Source: Prochlorococcus sp. AG-409-D14
GTDB lineage: Bacteria > Cyanobacteriota > Cyanobacteriia > PCC-6307 > Cyanobiaceae
NCBI GenBank assembly: GCA_003215895.1
Contig: QCJR01000005.1
Coordinates: forward strand, 41,801-105,800
Direction of reading: 5' to 3'
Length of the DNA stretch: 64,000 nt
Shown here: piece after piece, positions 1-10,543 of the stretch
Position numbering within the stretch: the first letter of the stretch is position 1
Layout: each line of letters begins with the position of its first letter
The notes under the pieces: generated by a model
What the model was told of the DNA's origin: nothing
The model's database searches: none
What the model saw: the letters and a program-made list of their open reading frames with translations, nothing else
Position numbers and translations under genes: made by a program

Positions 1-268
1 CTCGAATCGTTTGCAAAGAAACCTTGTCTAAATCTAATACATTTTTTCCATTTAAAACAATCTCACCATCACAAACACACCCATTAGGAAGAAGCTGCAT
101 TACAGCCTTAGCAACAGTACTTTTACCACATCCTGAACTACCAACTAATGCAAGCCTATCGCCACGATTCATATTTAGATTTAATCCATTCAACACGTAA
201 GTAGTAGTATTTGGATAAATAGCATTTAGTTTATTTATCTTTAAAACTTCTTTTGATGAATTATTCAT
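1..268 (-). CDS. ABC transporter ATP-binding protein, N-terminal part (gene runs off the window start)
   Basis: Reverse-strand reading from CAT at 266-268: MNNSSKEVLKINKLNAIYPNTTTYVLNGLNLNMNRGDRLALVGSSGCGKSTVAKAVMQLLPNG...; Walker A GSSGCGKST. Open to position 1. Confidence 0.8.
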   Translation of the reverse strand, partial: MNNSSKEVLKINKLNAIYPNTTTYVLNGLNLNMNRGDRLALVGSSGCGKSTVAKAVMQLLPNGCVCDGEIVLNGKNVLDLDKVSLQTIR

Positions 269-317
269 AAAAAGGTAGCAAGAAATGTTGAGTTTGAATA
301 AAATAAATTAAGCTCCG

Positions 318-2660
318 GTGCTGATGCCTAAAGTCACCTCTGCACACAATTCAAGCCAGACTCATATCGTCTGTGATGAATTTTTTGATGGCAAGCCGCA
401 ACTTAGAACTCATCAAATCAAACATTTTGATGATTATGAAATTATTTTGCCAGAATGGTTAAAAAATTGCATTGAAAATATTCCACCGGGGATAGGAGCA
501 AGTTGCCCAATAGATTCTGAAGCACTTTTAGTTGCCGCTTTTGATCTTGCATTTCAATTGCATAAAGGGCAATACAGAAAAAGTGGGGAGCCTTACATAA
601 TCCATCCAGTTGCAGTAGCTGACTTACTACGAGAGATAGGAGCAAGCGCTAGTGTAATTGCAGCAGGTTTTTTACATGACGTCGTCGAAGATACAGACAT
701 AAGGCCAGAACAACTGGAGGGGTATTTTGGCAGTGAAGTTAGATATCTAGTTGAAGGTGTGACTAAATTAGGCGGAATCCATTTTAATAATCGAACAGAG
801 GCTCAAGCAGAAAACCTACGTAAAATGTTTCTAGCTATGGCTAGTGATATTCGAGTTGTACTTGTGAAGCTTGCAGATAGGCTTCACAATATGAGAACCA
901 TTAGTTACCTAGACAAAGAGAAGCAAACTCGAATAGCTATAGAAACGAGAGAAATTTATGCCCCTCTCGCAAACCGTTTAGGAATAGGACGCTTCAAATG
1001 GGAACTAGAAGACCTAGCATTTAAACTTTTAGAGCCAGATCCTTTCCGAGAAATTCAACAACAAATAGCTAGTAAACGTAGTGAAAGAGAAGAGAGATTA
1101 AATATAACTGTTCAATTACTAAAAGATCGATTGAACTCAGCAGGACTTAGCCAATGCGAAGTTAGTGGAAGGCCAAAGCATTTATATGGAATATGGAACA
1201 AAATGCAAAGACAACAAAAAGAATTCCATGAGATTTTTGATGTTGCTGCGCTAAGAATTCTCGTCTCAGATGTCGAGACATGTTATCGAGCTCTTGCAGT
1301 TGTTCATGATACATTCAGACCAATACCTGGTCGGTTTAAAGACTATATTGGCCTCCCAAAACCAAATGGCTACCAGTCGTTACATACAGCTGTAATTGGA
1401 AGACACAGGCCTATCGAGGTCCAGATCAGGACTCCAGAAATGCATAGAGTTTCAGAATTTGGAATTGCAGCTCACTGGAAATATAAAGAAGGAGGATCGC
1501 CTGCTAATCCTGATTCAGAAAAATTTAATTGGTTGCGCCAATTAGTTGAATGGCAACAAGAAGATGGTGTTAATGATCATAATGACTATCTTGCCTCAAT
1601 CAAAGAGGATTTATTTGATGAAGAAGTATTTGTTTTTACTCCAAAAGGAGATGTTATAGGATTAAGGAATGGTTCAACAGCAATCGATTTTGCTTATCGT
1701 ATTCACTCTGAAGTAGGGAATCATTGCAATGGTGCTAGAATCAATGATCGTCTTTGCGTGCTTTCAACACCTCTTGAAAATGGAGATTTCGTTGAGATCC
1801 TAACTCACAAGAGCTCTCACCCAAGCTTAGATTGGCTAAACCATGTAGCAACACCCACAGCTAGAAATCGCATTAGACAATGGTATAAAAAAAGTCATCG
1901 TCAAGAAACAATATTAAGAGGGAAGGAACTTCTAGAACAAGAATTTGGTCGCAAAGGAATTGATAACTTACTAAAAGGTGAAGCAATAACAAAAGTTGCT
2001 GAGAGATGTAATCTAAAATCTACGGAAGATTTATTAGCTGCACTTGGATTTGGGGCATTAACCCTACATCAAGTAATTAATAGATTTAGAGAAGAGGTGA
2101 AAATACAAAACCAGCTACCTGAAACTGAATTAAGCGATATCGAGGTGGCGAACCAAATTGGGTCACAAGTAAATCTAGCTTCAAACAAATCAAAAACATC
2201 TCAATCAAAATATTCGCCAATAGTTGGTTTAGAAGGACTTGACTATCGACTAGGGGGATGTTGCAGTCCTTTACCCGGAGAATCAATACTTGGAACAGTT
2301 GCACTTGGTAATCATGGAATCACGATACATCGAACTAATTGTGTCAATATAGAATCAGTACCTAACAATAGAAGACTATCCGTAAAGTGGAATAGCAATA
2401 CACATATTAAAGAAGAGAAATTTCCTATTCAATTAAGGATTGAGGTTATTGATAGAGTCGGAGTACTGAAAGACATATTAATGAGACTTTCAGATAGAGG
2501 TATTAATGTAATCGATGCAAGAGTTAAGACATCTCATGGTAAACCAGCGTGCATAGACCTAAGAGTTGAGCTAGAAAGCGTTAATCAATTAGAAATTACT
2601 ATCAATCAAATACGCTCAATGGTTGATGTCTTAGATATCGCAAGAACAGGAATTAGTTAA
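318..2660 (+). CDS. spoT: RelA/SpoT-family (p)ppGpp synthetase/hydrolase (RSH)
   Basis: HD-domain motif (AGFLHDVVEDT), synthetase region (GLPKPNGYQSLHT), TGS and ACT-like C-terminus. Confidence 0.95.
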   Translation: MLMPKVTSAHNSSQTHIVCDEFFDGKPQLRTHQIKHFDDYEIILPEWLKNCIENIPPGIGASCPIDSEALLVAAFDLAFQLHKGQYRKSGEPYIIHPVAVADLLREIGASASVIAAGFLHDVVEDTDIRPEQLEGYFGSEVRYLVEGVTKLGGIHFNNRTEAQAENLRKMFLAMASDIRVVLVKLADRLHNMRTISYLDKEKQTRIAIETREIYAPLANRLGIGRFKWELEDLAFKLLEPDPFREIQQQIASKRSEREERLNITVQLLKDRLNSAGLSQCEVSGRPKHLYGIWNKMQRQQKEFHEIFDVAALRILVSDVETCYRALAVVHDTFRPIPGRFKDYIGLPKPNGYQSLHTAVIGRHRPIEVQIRTPEMHRVSEFGIAAHWKYKEGGSPANPDSEKFNWLRQLVEWQQEDGVNDHNDYLASIKEDLFDEEVFVFTPKGDVIGLRNGSTAIDFAYRIHSEVGNHCNGARINDRLCVLSTPLENGDFVEILTHKSSHPSLDWLNHVATPTARNRIRQWYKKSHRQETILRGKELLEQEFGRKGIDNLLKGEAITKVAERCNLKSTEDLLAALGFGALTLHQVINRFREEVKIQNQLPETELSDIEVANQIGSQVNLASNKSKTSQSKYSPIVGLEGLDYRLGGCCSPLPGESILGTVALGNHGITIHRTNCVNIESVPNNRRLSVKWNSNTHIKEEKFPIQLRIEVIDRVGVLKDILMRLSDRGINVIDARVKTSHGKPACIDLRVELESVNQLEITINQIRSMVDVLDIARTGIS

Positions 2661-2721
2661 CTTTTTTAAATAACCAGAAAGACTTTTGAAAACTAATAAT
2701 TAATATTAAGTATATATAAAT

Positions 2722-3198
2722 CTAGATTTTATTAGAAAGTTTCTTGAGTAAAAAATATAGACCCAGTCCACCAACTATTCCAGACAAAAGGCCCATACAT
2801 ATCGAGCCCATTATTAGCCTAGAACTCAAGTACCAACCTTGTGACCACAACTCATTTGTAGTTATATGACTAAAATCTACTATATTTTTGTCTTTATTGA
2901 GTATTAAAGAGCCGATTCTATAATTAAAATAATAAAGAGGGACATAAGTAAATGGATTGCTAATCCAAGTTCCAACAGCCGCCAAAATACTATTTCCCTT
3001 GAAGATCTTTGCTAAAAACACACCCATCAAGGTTTGCAAACCAAAGAATGGAAAGCAACCACTAAATATCCCCACGGCCAATCCTAATGCTCTCTGAGAA
3101 GGAGAACCTTCCTGATTCCAGAGCCAAGCGATAAATTTACGAATTCTTTGTATTAGATTTAGGAAGATTTTTTTCATATTTAAAAAATCTTGGTCCAT
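2722..3198 (-). CDS. DUF2062 domain-containing membrane protein
   Basis: Pattern ALGLAVGIFSGCFPFFGLQTL...ISNPFTYVPLYYFNYRIG typical of DUF2062. Confidence 0.8.
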   Translation of the reverse strand: MDQDFLNMKKIFLNLIQRIRKFIAWLWNQEGSPSQRALGLAVGIFSGCFPFFGLQTLMGVFLAKIFKGNSILAAVGTWISNPFTYVPLYYFNYRIGSLILNKDKNIVDFSHITTNELWSQGWYLSSRLIMGSICMGLLSGIVGGLGLYFLLKKLSNKI

Positions 3199-3247
3199 AA
3201 AAGAAACCTAGATTTGATCTTAGTGAAGATTACGTGATTATTGATTA

Positions 3248-4642
3248 ATGAATTCGTTTTCCCCTACTGAAGATACCATTGCTGCAATTGCGACTGCCGT
3301 TTCTCCCGGCCAAGGAAGTATTGCTGTCATTAGGATCTCTGGCTCCTCAGCTATTGAGATAACTAAAACTATTGTTCATATTCCTGGAACACACGATTGG
3401 AGCACTCACAAAGTGCTTTACGGACATGTAACCGAAACAAATCAAACAGTATATATCGATGAAGTATTAATACTAATAATGAAAGGGCCGCGAAGCTTTA
3501 CAGGTGAAGATGTAGTAGAAATTCATTGCCATGGTGGAATCATTGCGGTCCAGAAGATCCTTGAAAGAATATTGGATATTCCAAGTGTTCGAAGAGCAGA
3601 ACCAGGTGAGTTTAGTCAACGGGCAGTGCTGAATGGTCGTCTGAGCTTGACTCAAGCAGAGTCAATTAGTGAACTGGTGTCAGCAAGAAGTCGAAAAGCA
3701 GCAGAACTAGCGATTAATGGAATTGAAGGAAATATTCAAACTACGATTCAATCAATCAGGAAACGATTGATAGAGCAACTAACAGAAATTGAAGCAAGAA
3801 TAGATTTTGAAGAAGATCTTCCCATTTTAAATGAGAAGCATGTGAAGGATGAAATTATCGCAATCAAAAAAGATCTTTCTGAACTAATTGATAATGCTAA
3901 AAGAGGCTCATGGATTCGTTCTGGCTTAAAAGTTGCACTAACCGGGAAGCCTAATGTTGGGAAAAGCTCCTTACTAAATAGGCTTTGCAAACAAGAAAAA
4001 GCTATTGTGACTGATCTACCTGGAACAACTAGAGATCTTTTGGAAAGTGAGATTGTATTAGAGGGAGTACCAGTAACTTTTATTGATACAGCAGGTCTAA
4101 GAGAGACTAAAAATAGCATCGAAAAAATTGGTATTTCTAGAACTAAAAAAACTTTAATTCACGCTGATCTAATCATATTAATCTTTGATTATTCAAAAGG
4201 ATGGACTATCGAAGATGAATCAATACTAAAACAATTACCCAGCAATATTCCATTTTTGATTATTGGAAATAAATCTGATTTAAAAAATAATCAATCTTTT
4301 GAAAAAGTCCCAAAATATATATTAGAAAAAGAAAATCTATTAATTATAAGCGCAAAAACTGGAAGCGGAGAAGAGGATCTAATCAATTGCATACTAAAAA
4401 AATGTGGTTCTTCTCAAACGCATGGATTGCATATTGCCCTAAATGAAAGACAAGTTGACTTAGCGAAGTCAACGATGAAATCGCTGGAAAATATTAATAA
4501 AGTTTTTGATGAAAAGCTACCATGGGATTTCTGGACGATCGATTTAAGACAAGCCATTAATTATTTAGGAGAATTAACAGGTGAAGATTTAACAGAAAGC
4601 TTACTTGATAATATATTTTCAAAATTCTGTATTGGTAAGTAA
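3248..4642 (+). CDS. mnmE: tRNA modification GTPase MnmE (TrmE)
   Basis: N-terminal DTIAAIATAVSPGQGSIAVIRISG, G1 GKPNVGKSSLLN, C-terminal FCIGK motif. Confidence 0.97.
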   Translation: MNSFSPTEDTIAAIATAVSPGQGSIAVIRISGSSAIEITKTIVHIPGTHDWSTHKVLYGHVTETNQTVYIDEVLILIMKGPRSFTGEDVVEIHCHGGIIAVQKILERILDIPSVRRAEPGEFSQRAVLNGRLSLTQAESISELVSARSRKAAELAINGIEGNIQTTIQSIRKRLIEQLTEIEARIDFEEDLPILNEKHVKDEIIAIKKDLSELIDNAKRGSWIRSGLKVALTGKPNVGKSSLLNRLCKQEKAIVTDLPGTTRDLLESEIVLEGVPVTFIDTAGLRETKNSIEKIGISRTKKTLIHADLIILIFDYSKGWTIEDESILKQLPSNIPFLIIGNKSDLKNNQSFEKVPKYILEKENLLIISAKTGSGEEDLINCILKKCGSSQTHGLHIALNERQVDLAKSTMKSLENINKVFDEKLPWDFWTIDLRQAINYLGELTGEDLTESLLDNIFSKFCIGK

Positions 4643-4660
4643 TCAAGAAACTTTTATCTA

Positions 4661-4756
4661 CTAGTTATTGTCTATTGTAAAAATATAATATAAGTAATAG
4701 CAAACACCTCCAATCAGTACTGCAACCATAATATTCACACTATGAACAACCTCCAC
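4661..4756 (-). CDS. candidate small membrane protein (31 aa or shorter), not in the ORF track
   Basis: Reverse-strand reading VEVVHSVNIMVAVLIGGVCYYLYYIFTIDNN*; hydrophobic stretch; GGAGG 11 nt upstream of an internal GTG (MNIMVAV...). Confidence 0.3.
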   Translation of the reverse strand: MEVVHSVNIMVAVLIGGVCYYLYYIFTIDNN

Positions 4757-4837
4757 TTGATTCAAACCCTCAATAGTAAATTAATTAAACCATATAGTTC
4801 ACATATCATAAAGAAAAAATTTTAAAATATTTCTATT

Positions 4838-4857
4838 TTCTTGAAAATATTCAAGAA
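4838..4857. promoter_or_regulatory. perfect 8-4-8 inverted repeat TTCTTGAA-AATA-TTCAAGAA (possible operator or leader hairpin)
   Basis: Read directly; lies 12 nt upstream of the ATG at 4870 and about 90 nt upstream of nadC. Confidence 0.45.
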
Positions 4858-4869
4858 TAAGACAATCAG

Positions 4870-4983
4870 ATGAAATCAGACAATAGAAAAAGGTATTTTT
4901 TAAATGGTTTTAGCATTGGTATAGTAATAAATGTATTTGTTGTATTGTGGATCTTCGCTCACCAAAGCTACAGAAAATATTAG
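4870..4983 (+). CDS. candidate small single-TM protein (37 aa) overlapping the nadC 5' end, not in the ORF track
   Basis: ATG...TAG reading MKSDNRKRYFLNGFSIGIVINVFVVLWIFAHQSYRKY; basic N-terminus plus one hydrophobic helix. Confidence 0.45.
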   Translation: MKSDNRKRYFLNGFSIGIVINVFVVLWIFAHQSYRKY

Positions 4984-5810
4984 ACACTTGGATTGAGGAA
5001 GATCTTGGTAATGGAGATCTTACAAGATTTGTCCTCAACGATAGAAGTGCATCAGCTCATTGGGTTGCAAAAGAGGGTGGGATTTTTTGTGGTGGAGATC
5101 TAGTCAAACTAATATTTAGAAAAATTGATCCCCAAGTTGATATTCAACTTCTAGTAGAGGATGGTCAGAAGTTTGAAACGAATCAGAGACTACTAGAATT
5201 AAAAGGGTCATCCTCTTCCTTAGTAGCAGGAGAGCGAGTAACTCTGAATGTAGCCATGCATCTTTCTGGTATTGCTACAACGACAGCTTTACTGGTAACT
5301 AAACTATCAGGATCCAATGTGAAGTTAGCAGATACACGTAAAACGACTCCAGGTCTAAGAATATTAGAAAAATATGCTTTTCATTGTGGTGGCGGAATTA
5401 ATCATAGACTTGGGTTAGATGATGCTGCCATGTTGAAAGAGAATCATATTGAATGGTCTCAGGGGATTACCCAGAGTATTAAAATCTTAAAAAATAATCT
5501 TCCATGGACAAAAAAAATAATAGTCGAAGCAGAAACCCCCTCCCAAGCGAAAGAAGCTGTAGAGGCTGGCGCTGATGGAATTTTACTTGATGAAATGTCT
5601 ATTCAAACTATAGAGAAATTAGTTCCAGAATTACGTCGACTTTCAAAAAATAGTAATTCAAAACACGTCTCACAAAATATTGTTATTGAAGTTTCTGGAA
5701 TCAATCCAAATAATTTGTCAGACTATATTTTTACAGGTATTGATCTAATCTCAACTAGTGCACCAATCACTAAAAGCAAATGGATAGATTTCAGTATGCG
5801 CTTTGACTAA
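4947..5810 (+). CDS. nadC: nicotinate-nucleotide pyrophosphorylase (carboxylating)
   Basis: Motifs EEDLGNGDLT, ADTRKTTPGLRILEKYAFHCGGGINHRLGLDDAAMLKENHI, AGADGILLDEM. GTG start at 4947. Confidence 0.95.
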   Translation: MDLRSPKLQKILDTWIEEDLGNGDLTRFVLNDRSASAHWVAKEGGIFCGGDLVKLIFRKIDPQVDIQLLVEDGQKFETNQRLLELKGSSSSLVAGERVTLNVAMHLSGIATTTALLVTKLSGSNVKLADTRKTTPGLRILEKYAFHCGGGINHRLGLDDAAMLKENHIEWSQGITQSIKILKNNLPWTKKIIVEAETPSQAKEAVEAGADGILLDEMSIQTIEKLVPELRRLSKNSNSKHVSQNIVIEVSGINPNNLSDYIFTGIDLISTSAPITKSKWIDFSMRFD

Positions 5811-5887
5811 AAAATGGATACACAACTTTTCTGGCAACATCCTAAAAACAAAAAAATCTTAAAAGTATCTACCTAACCATAAACATC

Positions 5888-7711
5888 ATGCTTGAAATAT
5901 CCGCCAGATTAGAAGAAGCCCTTAATAGAGCTTTCATCAACGTATTTCCCAAAGAGGATCGAAGTCCAAAAACTTCTTCAATACTTACAGGTTCTAATTT
6001 AGTCCCCGCATCCAAGCCGGAATTTGGAGATTTTCAAATAAATTGTGCTTTATCACTGGCAAAAGAACTAAAACAACCTCCTCATGAAATTGCACAACAC
6101 ATAGTTGATCAACTACAAAAAGATAACGATTTCGTTCAAATATGCAATCCACCACTGATTGGAGGTCCAGGTTTCATAAACCTATCTATAAATTCAAAAA
6201 CACTTATATCTGAAATCCATATTCGTCTAAATGATAAAAGATTGGGAGTGCCTCTAAAAAAATTTAGTAGTGAAACAATAGAAGAGGGAAAAAACAATAA
6301 CCGCGTGATTATTGATTTTTCCAGTCCAAATATTGCTAAAGAAATGCATGTTGGGCACTTACGATCAACAATTATCGGAGATTCGTTAGCACGTGTTCTT
6401 GAATTCTGCGGTTATGAAGTCTTGCGACTCAATCATGTGGGAGATTGGGGTACACAATTTGGCATGCTCATCACTCATCTGAAAGAGGTTGTACCAGAGG
6501 CACTCCATACAAAAGATGTAGTGGAAATAAGCGATCTAGTGAATTTCTATCGTCAAGCGAAAAAAAGATTTGATGAAGATCAAATCTTTCAAAATAGATC
6601 TAGAAATGAAGTTGTTAATTTACAAGCAGGTGACCAAGAAAGTCTAATTGCTTGGCAATTACTCTGTAAACAATCCAGAAAAGAATTTCAAAAGATCTAC
6701 GATCGACTTGATATCAATCTGACTGAAAGAGGTGAATCCTTTTATAACAAATATTTAGTAGATGTTATTAATGATTTAAAAAATAAAAATTTACTAATAA
6801 ATGATCAAGGGGCTCAATGTATTTTCCTTGATGGCGTAGTAGGAAAAGACGGGACACCTCAACCAATAATTATTCAAAAAAGTGACGGAGGTTTTAATTA
6901 TGCGACCACTGATTTGGCAGCGATTAAATACAGATTAACTGCCCCTCCGCATGGAGATGGAGCATTCCGATTAATTTATGTCACAGATGCTGGGCAAGCT
7001 TCGCATTTCTCAGGAGTTTTTCAAATTGCAAAGCTTGCAAACTGGGTTCCTACAGATTGTCAAATTGAGCATGTCCCCTTTGGTCTTGTTCAAGGAGAAG
7101 ATGGTAAGAAGTTAAAAACTCGATCAGGAGAAACAATTAGATTAGTGGACCTTCTAGATGAAGCAATTCAACGAGCAAGAGAAGATCTTAAAGATCGTCT
7201 CAACACTGAAAGCAGATCGGAAAATGAAAGTTTTATAGATAAAGTTTCTACGACTGTAGGGATTGCAGCCATCAAGTATGCAGATCTAAGTCAAAATAGA
7301 GTTTCTAATTACCAATTTAGTTTTAATAAGATGCTCTCTTTGCAGGGGAATACAGCACCATATTTACTTTATGCATTGGTACGAATAGCCGGAATATCGC
7401 GCAATGGTGGTGATTTAAATGTATCAAGTCAAAATATTCAGTTCAATGAGCCACAAGAATGGGCCTTGATTCGCAAGCTATTACAACTTGATTGTACTAT
7501 CGCTGAAGTCGAAAAAGAACTGCTTCCTAATCGTCTCTGCGGGTATTTATTTGAATTAAGTCAGGTTTTTAACAGATTCTATGATCAAGTTCCCATTTTA
7601 AAAGCAAGTGATCCTGCAAGAACCAGTAGACTTGCTTTATGCTCTATCACTGCAGATACACTTAAACTGGGAATGAGTTTGTTAGGCATCCCTACTCTGG
7701 AAAGAATGTAA
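5888..7711 (+). CDS. argS: arginyl-tRNA synthetase
   Basis: [21 protein letters not shown] (HIGH-like), [32 protein letters not shown]. Confidence 0.97.
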   Translation: MLEISARLEEALNRAFINVFPKEDRSPKTSSILTGSNLVPASKPEFGDFQINCALSLAKELKQPPHEIAQHIVDQLQKDNDFVQICNPPLIGGPGFINLSINSKTLISEIHIRLNDKRLGVPLKKFSSETIEEGKNNNRVIIDFSSPNIAKEMHVGHLRSTIIGDSLARVLEFCGYEVLRLNHVGDWGTQFGMLITHLKEVVPEALHTKDVVEISDLVNFYRQAKKRFDEDQIFQNRSRNEVVNLQAGDQESLIAWQLLCKQSRKEFQKIYDRLDINLTERGESFYNKYLVDVINDLKNKNLLINDQGAQCIFLDGVVGKDGTPQPIIIQKSDGGFNYATTDLAAIKYRLTAPPHGDGAFRLIYVTDAGQASHFSGVFQIAKLANWVPTDCQIEHVPFGLVQGEDGKKLKTRSGETIRLVDLLDEAIQRAREDLKDRLNTESRSENESFIDKVSTTVGIAAIKYADLSQNRVSNYQFSFNKMLSLQGNTAPYLLYALVRIAGISRNGGDLNVSSQNIQFNEPQEWALIRKLLQLDCTIAEVEKELLPNRLCGYLFELSQVFNRFYDQVPILKASDPARTSRLALCSITADTLKLGMSLLGIPTLERM

Positions 7712-8826
7712 TGGAAAAAGCAGAGAATTCATTTATTGATCTACCAAATCCCAGGAAAGATATCGAAGATTTACAGCCATATTCTGCACCACTGGAAGGA
7801 AGACGAAATTTATTAAGACTAGACTTTAATGAAAACACTATTGGTCCAAGCCCATTAGTAATTAAATCTCTCAGAAATATAAGAAGAGAGGAAATCTCTA
7901 TTTATCCTGAATACTCAGGTTTAAAAGAAAAAGTCGTAGAAACTCTTATCAAACAAAATGCAAGCGTGAATATAAACTCATCTGAAGTTGGTATTTTTAA
8001 TGGAGTAGACGCAGCAATAAATGCTATTTTTCATGCCTATGGCGATTTAAACGATCTCATGCTAACAACATCGCCTACTTTTGGATATTATACTCCTTGC
8101 GCACAAATGCGAGGAATGAAAATCATCTCAAAACCGTATGAAGGGAAAGATTTTCAATATCCATTCGATAGTATTTGCGAATTCATTACACAAAATAATC
8201 CGAAAATTTTACTCATCTGTAACCCGAATAACCCCACTGGAACAAGATTAAGTCCAGAGAGAATTATAGAGATCACCAAACTTTCATCTAAAACACTAGT
8301 TGTTGTCGATGAACTTTACGAGGCGTTTACAGGTGATAGTGTTCTACCATTTGTGAATTTCCAAAATACACCTAATCTTATTGTATTAAGATCGCTTTCT
8401 AAAACTGCTGGTTTGGCAAGTTTAAGAATTGGATTTGCTATTGGTCATTCTACAGTAATTAATATAGTGAATAGAGTCACTGGTCCTTATGACGTCAACA
8501 GCTTTGCCGTAATCGCTGCTTTTGCAGCACTTAAAGATCACTCCTATATTGATTCGTATGTACATGAAGTGCTTGAGGCTCGTAATTGGATCAAAAATCA
8601 ATTAAAAAAACACCTCGTTAAACATCATATTGATGGAGGAAACTATTTTCTACTTTGGCCAAAATCAAACCCAAAACAAGTTGAGCAAAAGTTAAAGTCA
8701 TCTGGCATTCTAATTAGAAATATGGATAAGAAAAAAAACTTACAAGGCTCTATCAGAGTGAGCATTGGAACAATTAAGCAGATGAAAAGATTCTGGTCAG
8801 CGTTCAAGATTGTCGATGAAGTGTAG
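7711..8826 (+). CDS. class I/II aminotransferase, HisC-like
   Basis: LRLDFNENTIGPSP, CNPNNPTGTRL, RSLSKTAGLASLRIGF (PLP lysine). Start overlaps the argS stop by 1 nt. Confidence 0.85.
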   Translation: MEKAENSFIDLPNPRKDIEDLQPYSAPLEGRRNLLRLDFNENTIGPSPLVIKSLRNIRREEISIYPEYSGLKEKVVETLIKQNASVNINSSEVGIFNGVDAAINAIFHAYGDLNDLMLTTSPTFGYYTPCAQMRGMKIISKPYEGKDFQYPFDSICEFITQNNPKILLICNPNNPTGTRLSPERIIEITKLSSKTLVVVDELYEAFTGDSVLPFVNFQNTPNLIVLRSLSKTAGLASLRIGFAIGHSTVINIVNRVTGPYDVNSFAVIAAFAALKDHSYIDSYVHEVLEARNWIKNQLKKHLVKHHIDGGNYFLLWPKSNPKQVEQKLKSSGILIRNMDKKKNLQGSIRVSIGTIKQMKRFWSAFKIVDEV

Positions 8827-8864
8827 TTTAAATTAATTTACAACGTCTATATAATTTAGATAAT

Positions 8865-9461
8865 CTAGGTAGCGTCTGCTATATCCAAGAAATTAGAGAG
8901 TAACTTATGACCAGATTCGGTCAATACACTTTCAGGATGGAATTGTACCCCGTATATGTGCGGATAATCTTTATGAGTTATTCCCATAATTGTTTCATCC
9001 TCTAACCAGGCTATAACTTCTAAGCATTCAGGGAATCCCTCTCTCTCCGCAATTAAGCTATGATATCTAGTTGCTACTAAGGGATTAGGCAAATCTTTGA
9101 ATATTCCTGTACCTCTATGCAAAACATTAGATGTTTTACCATGCATTAATTCATTGGCTCTGATTATTTTTCCACCGAACGCCTGAGTAATAGCTTGATG
9201 ACCAAGACAGACACCAAGAGTTGGTATTTCAATTGATAGCTCAGATAAAATATCCAGACAAACTCCAGATTGATTCGGATCTCCTGGACCAGGAGATAAC
9301 AAAATCGCATCAGGATTTAAATCTGTAATCTCACTGATCGTCAGAGCATCATTACGTTCGACTCTTACTTCTGATGCAATAGGATGCTGAGAAGCTAATT
9401 CGCCCAAATATTGAACGAGGTTATAAGTGAAACTGTCATAATTGTCGATCACCAAAAACAT
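8865..9461 (-). CDS. trpG: anthranilate/aminodeoxychorismate synthase glutamine amidotransferase component
   Basis: MFLVIDNYDSFTYNLVQYLGEL, LSPGPGDP, GVCLGHQAI, VQFHPESVLTE. Confidence 0.93.
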   Translation of the reverse strand: MFLVIDNYDSFTYNLVQYLGELASQHPIASEVRVERNDALTISEITDLNPDAILLSPGPGDPNQSGVCLDILSELSIEIPTLGVCLGHQAITQAFGGKIIRANELMHGKTSNVLHRGTGIFKDLPNPLVATRYHSLIAEREGFPECLEVIAWLEDETIMGITHKDYPHIYGVQFHPESVLTESGHKLLSNFLDIADAT

Positions 9462-9474
9462 AATTTTTAATCCA

Positions 9475-9933
9475 TTAAATTCCTAACTGTTTAAGTAATG
9501 GAGGAAATAATAATAAAACAGCAATCAGCACCGAACTGATTGAAGCTACTAAAACTGCCCCAGCTGAACAATCTTTAGCAATTTGAGCGAGAGGATGAAA
9601 TCTTTTCCCAATAGCCAAATCAACAACAGATTCAACCGCTGTATTAAGCAATTCAACTACTAACACACTAGTGGCTGTAAGGGCCATTATTGCTAAATCA
9701 CTTTTATTAAGGCCTAAAAAAAAGCTCAAGCCAAACGCACCCAATGCAAAACCAACATGAATCCGAAAATTTCTCTGGGTCGAGAAAGCGTATCTTAAGC
9801 CTTTAGCTGCATATAAAAAGCTAGTTGGTAAATTTTTAGCTATCTTCCATGATGATCTTTTACTGGGTCTTTGAAGAGTTTTAGACCTGCCCCCAATTTC
9901 TCTCTCAGAGTCATTGGATATCTCAGTAACCAT
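9475..9933 (-). CDS. dgkA: diacylglycerol kinase family protein
   Basis: AAKGLRYAFSTQRNFRIH, VELLNTAVESVVDL, AKDCSAGAVLVAS. Confidence 0.9.
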   Translation of the reverse strand: MVTEISNDSEREIGGRSKTLQRPSKRSSWKIAKNLPTSFLYAAKGLRYAFSTQRNFRIHVGFALGAFGLSFFLGLNKSDLAIMALTATSVLVVELLNTAVESVVDLAIGKRFHPLAQIAKDCSAGAVLVASISSVLIAVLLLFPPLLKQLGI

Positions 9934-9958
9934 ATTTGTAAACCTTCAACTCTTTATT

Positions 9959-10543
9959 TTAAAGAATACCTCTAATATCAAGAAGTTGCTCTTGAATCAA
10001 AAGCATTTTATTAAGGCTCTCTTCATCACCATGGTCCCAACCCAAAAGGTGTAAGAGACCATGAGTAGCAAGCCATCTAAGTTCTCTAAATAAATCAGCA
10101 TTATTATCTTTGGCTTGCCTTATTGCTGTCGGGACTGAGATAACTATGTCACCCAATTCGATACATTCATTACTTACTCCAAAAAAGGTCTCATCAATCA
10201 TGGGAAATGACAGCACATCTGTACTTTTTGATTGCCCGAGCCAGGTATAATTCAAATCAAGAATTTTCTTATCATTAGTTAATTCCAACCCCAAGCTAAA
10301 TTGAGACGCATTTAGAACTATTTCCGGACACTTAAATGCTGAATTTACTTGTATGAATCTAATCCAACTTCCTATTTCCTCAATCCATTGACTTGGATTT
10401 TTCATCAAATCCAAAGACTCACTGTTCACAAAAACATCTAAATCTTGAACCGGGAAGGGTGTAAAAGAAAGGTCAACATCCAATTTAGAAAAGCTACTCG
10501 AAAAATTCTCCATAAAGTTATTGAGGAATATGAGGTTTTCCAA
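9959..10543 (-). CDS. ybeY: endoribonuclease YbeY (rRNA maturation)
   Basis: THGLLHLLGWDHGD zinc motif; LNYTWLGQSKSTDVLSFP. Confidence 0.92.
   Translation of the reverse strand: MENLIFLNNFMENFSSSFSKLDVDLSFTPFPVQDLDVFVNSESLDLMKNPSQWIEEIGSWIRFIQVNSAFKCPEIVLNASQFSLGLELTNDKKILDLNYTWLGQSKSTDVLSFPMIDETFFGVSNECIELGDIVISVPTAIRQAKDNNADLFRELRWLATHGLLHLLGWDHGDEESLNKMLLIQEQLLDIRGIL

Noticed and set aside
3748-4119. 123-aa antisense ORF inside mnmE
   Set aside because: Fully inside a strongly conserved gene; translation is a typical antisense shadow (Ser/Leu-rich), no domain or SD.
8827-8864. possible bidirectional terminator between the HisC-like gene and trpG
   Set aside because: Short AT-rich convergent gap without a clear stem plus T-tract.
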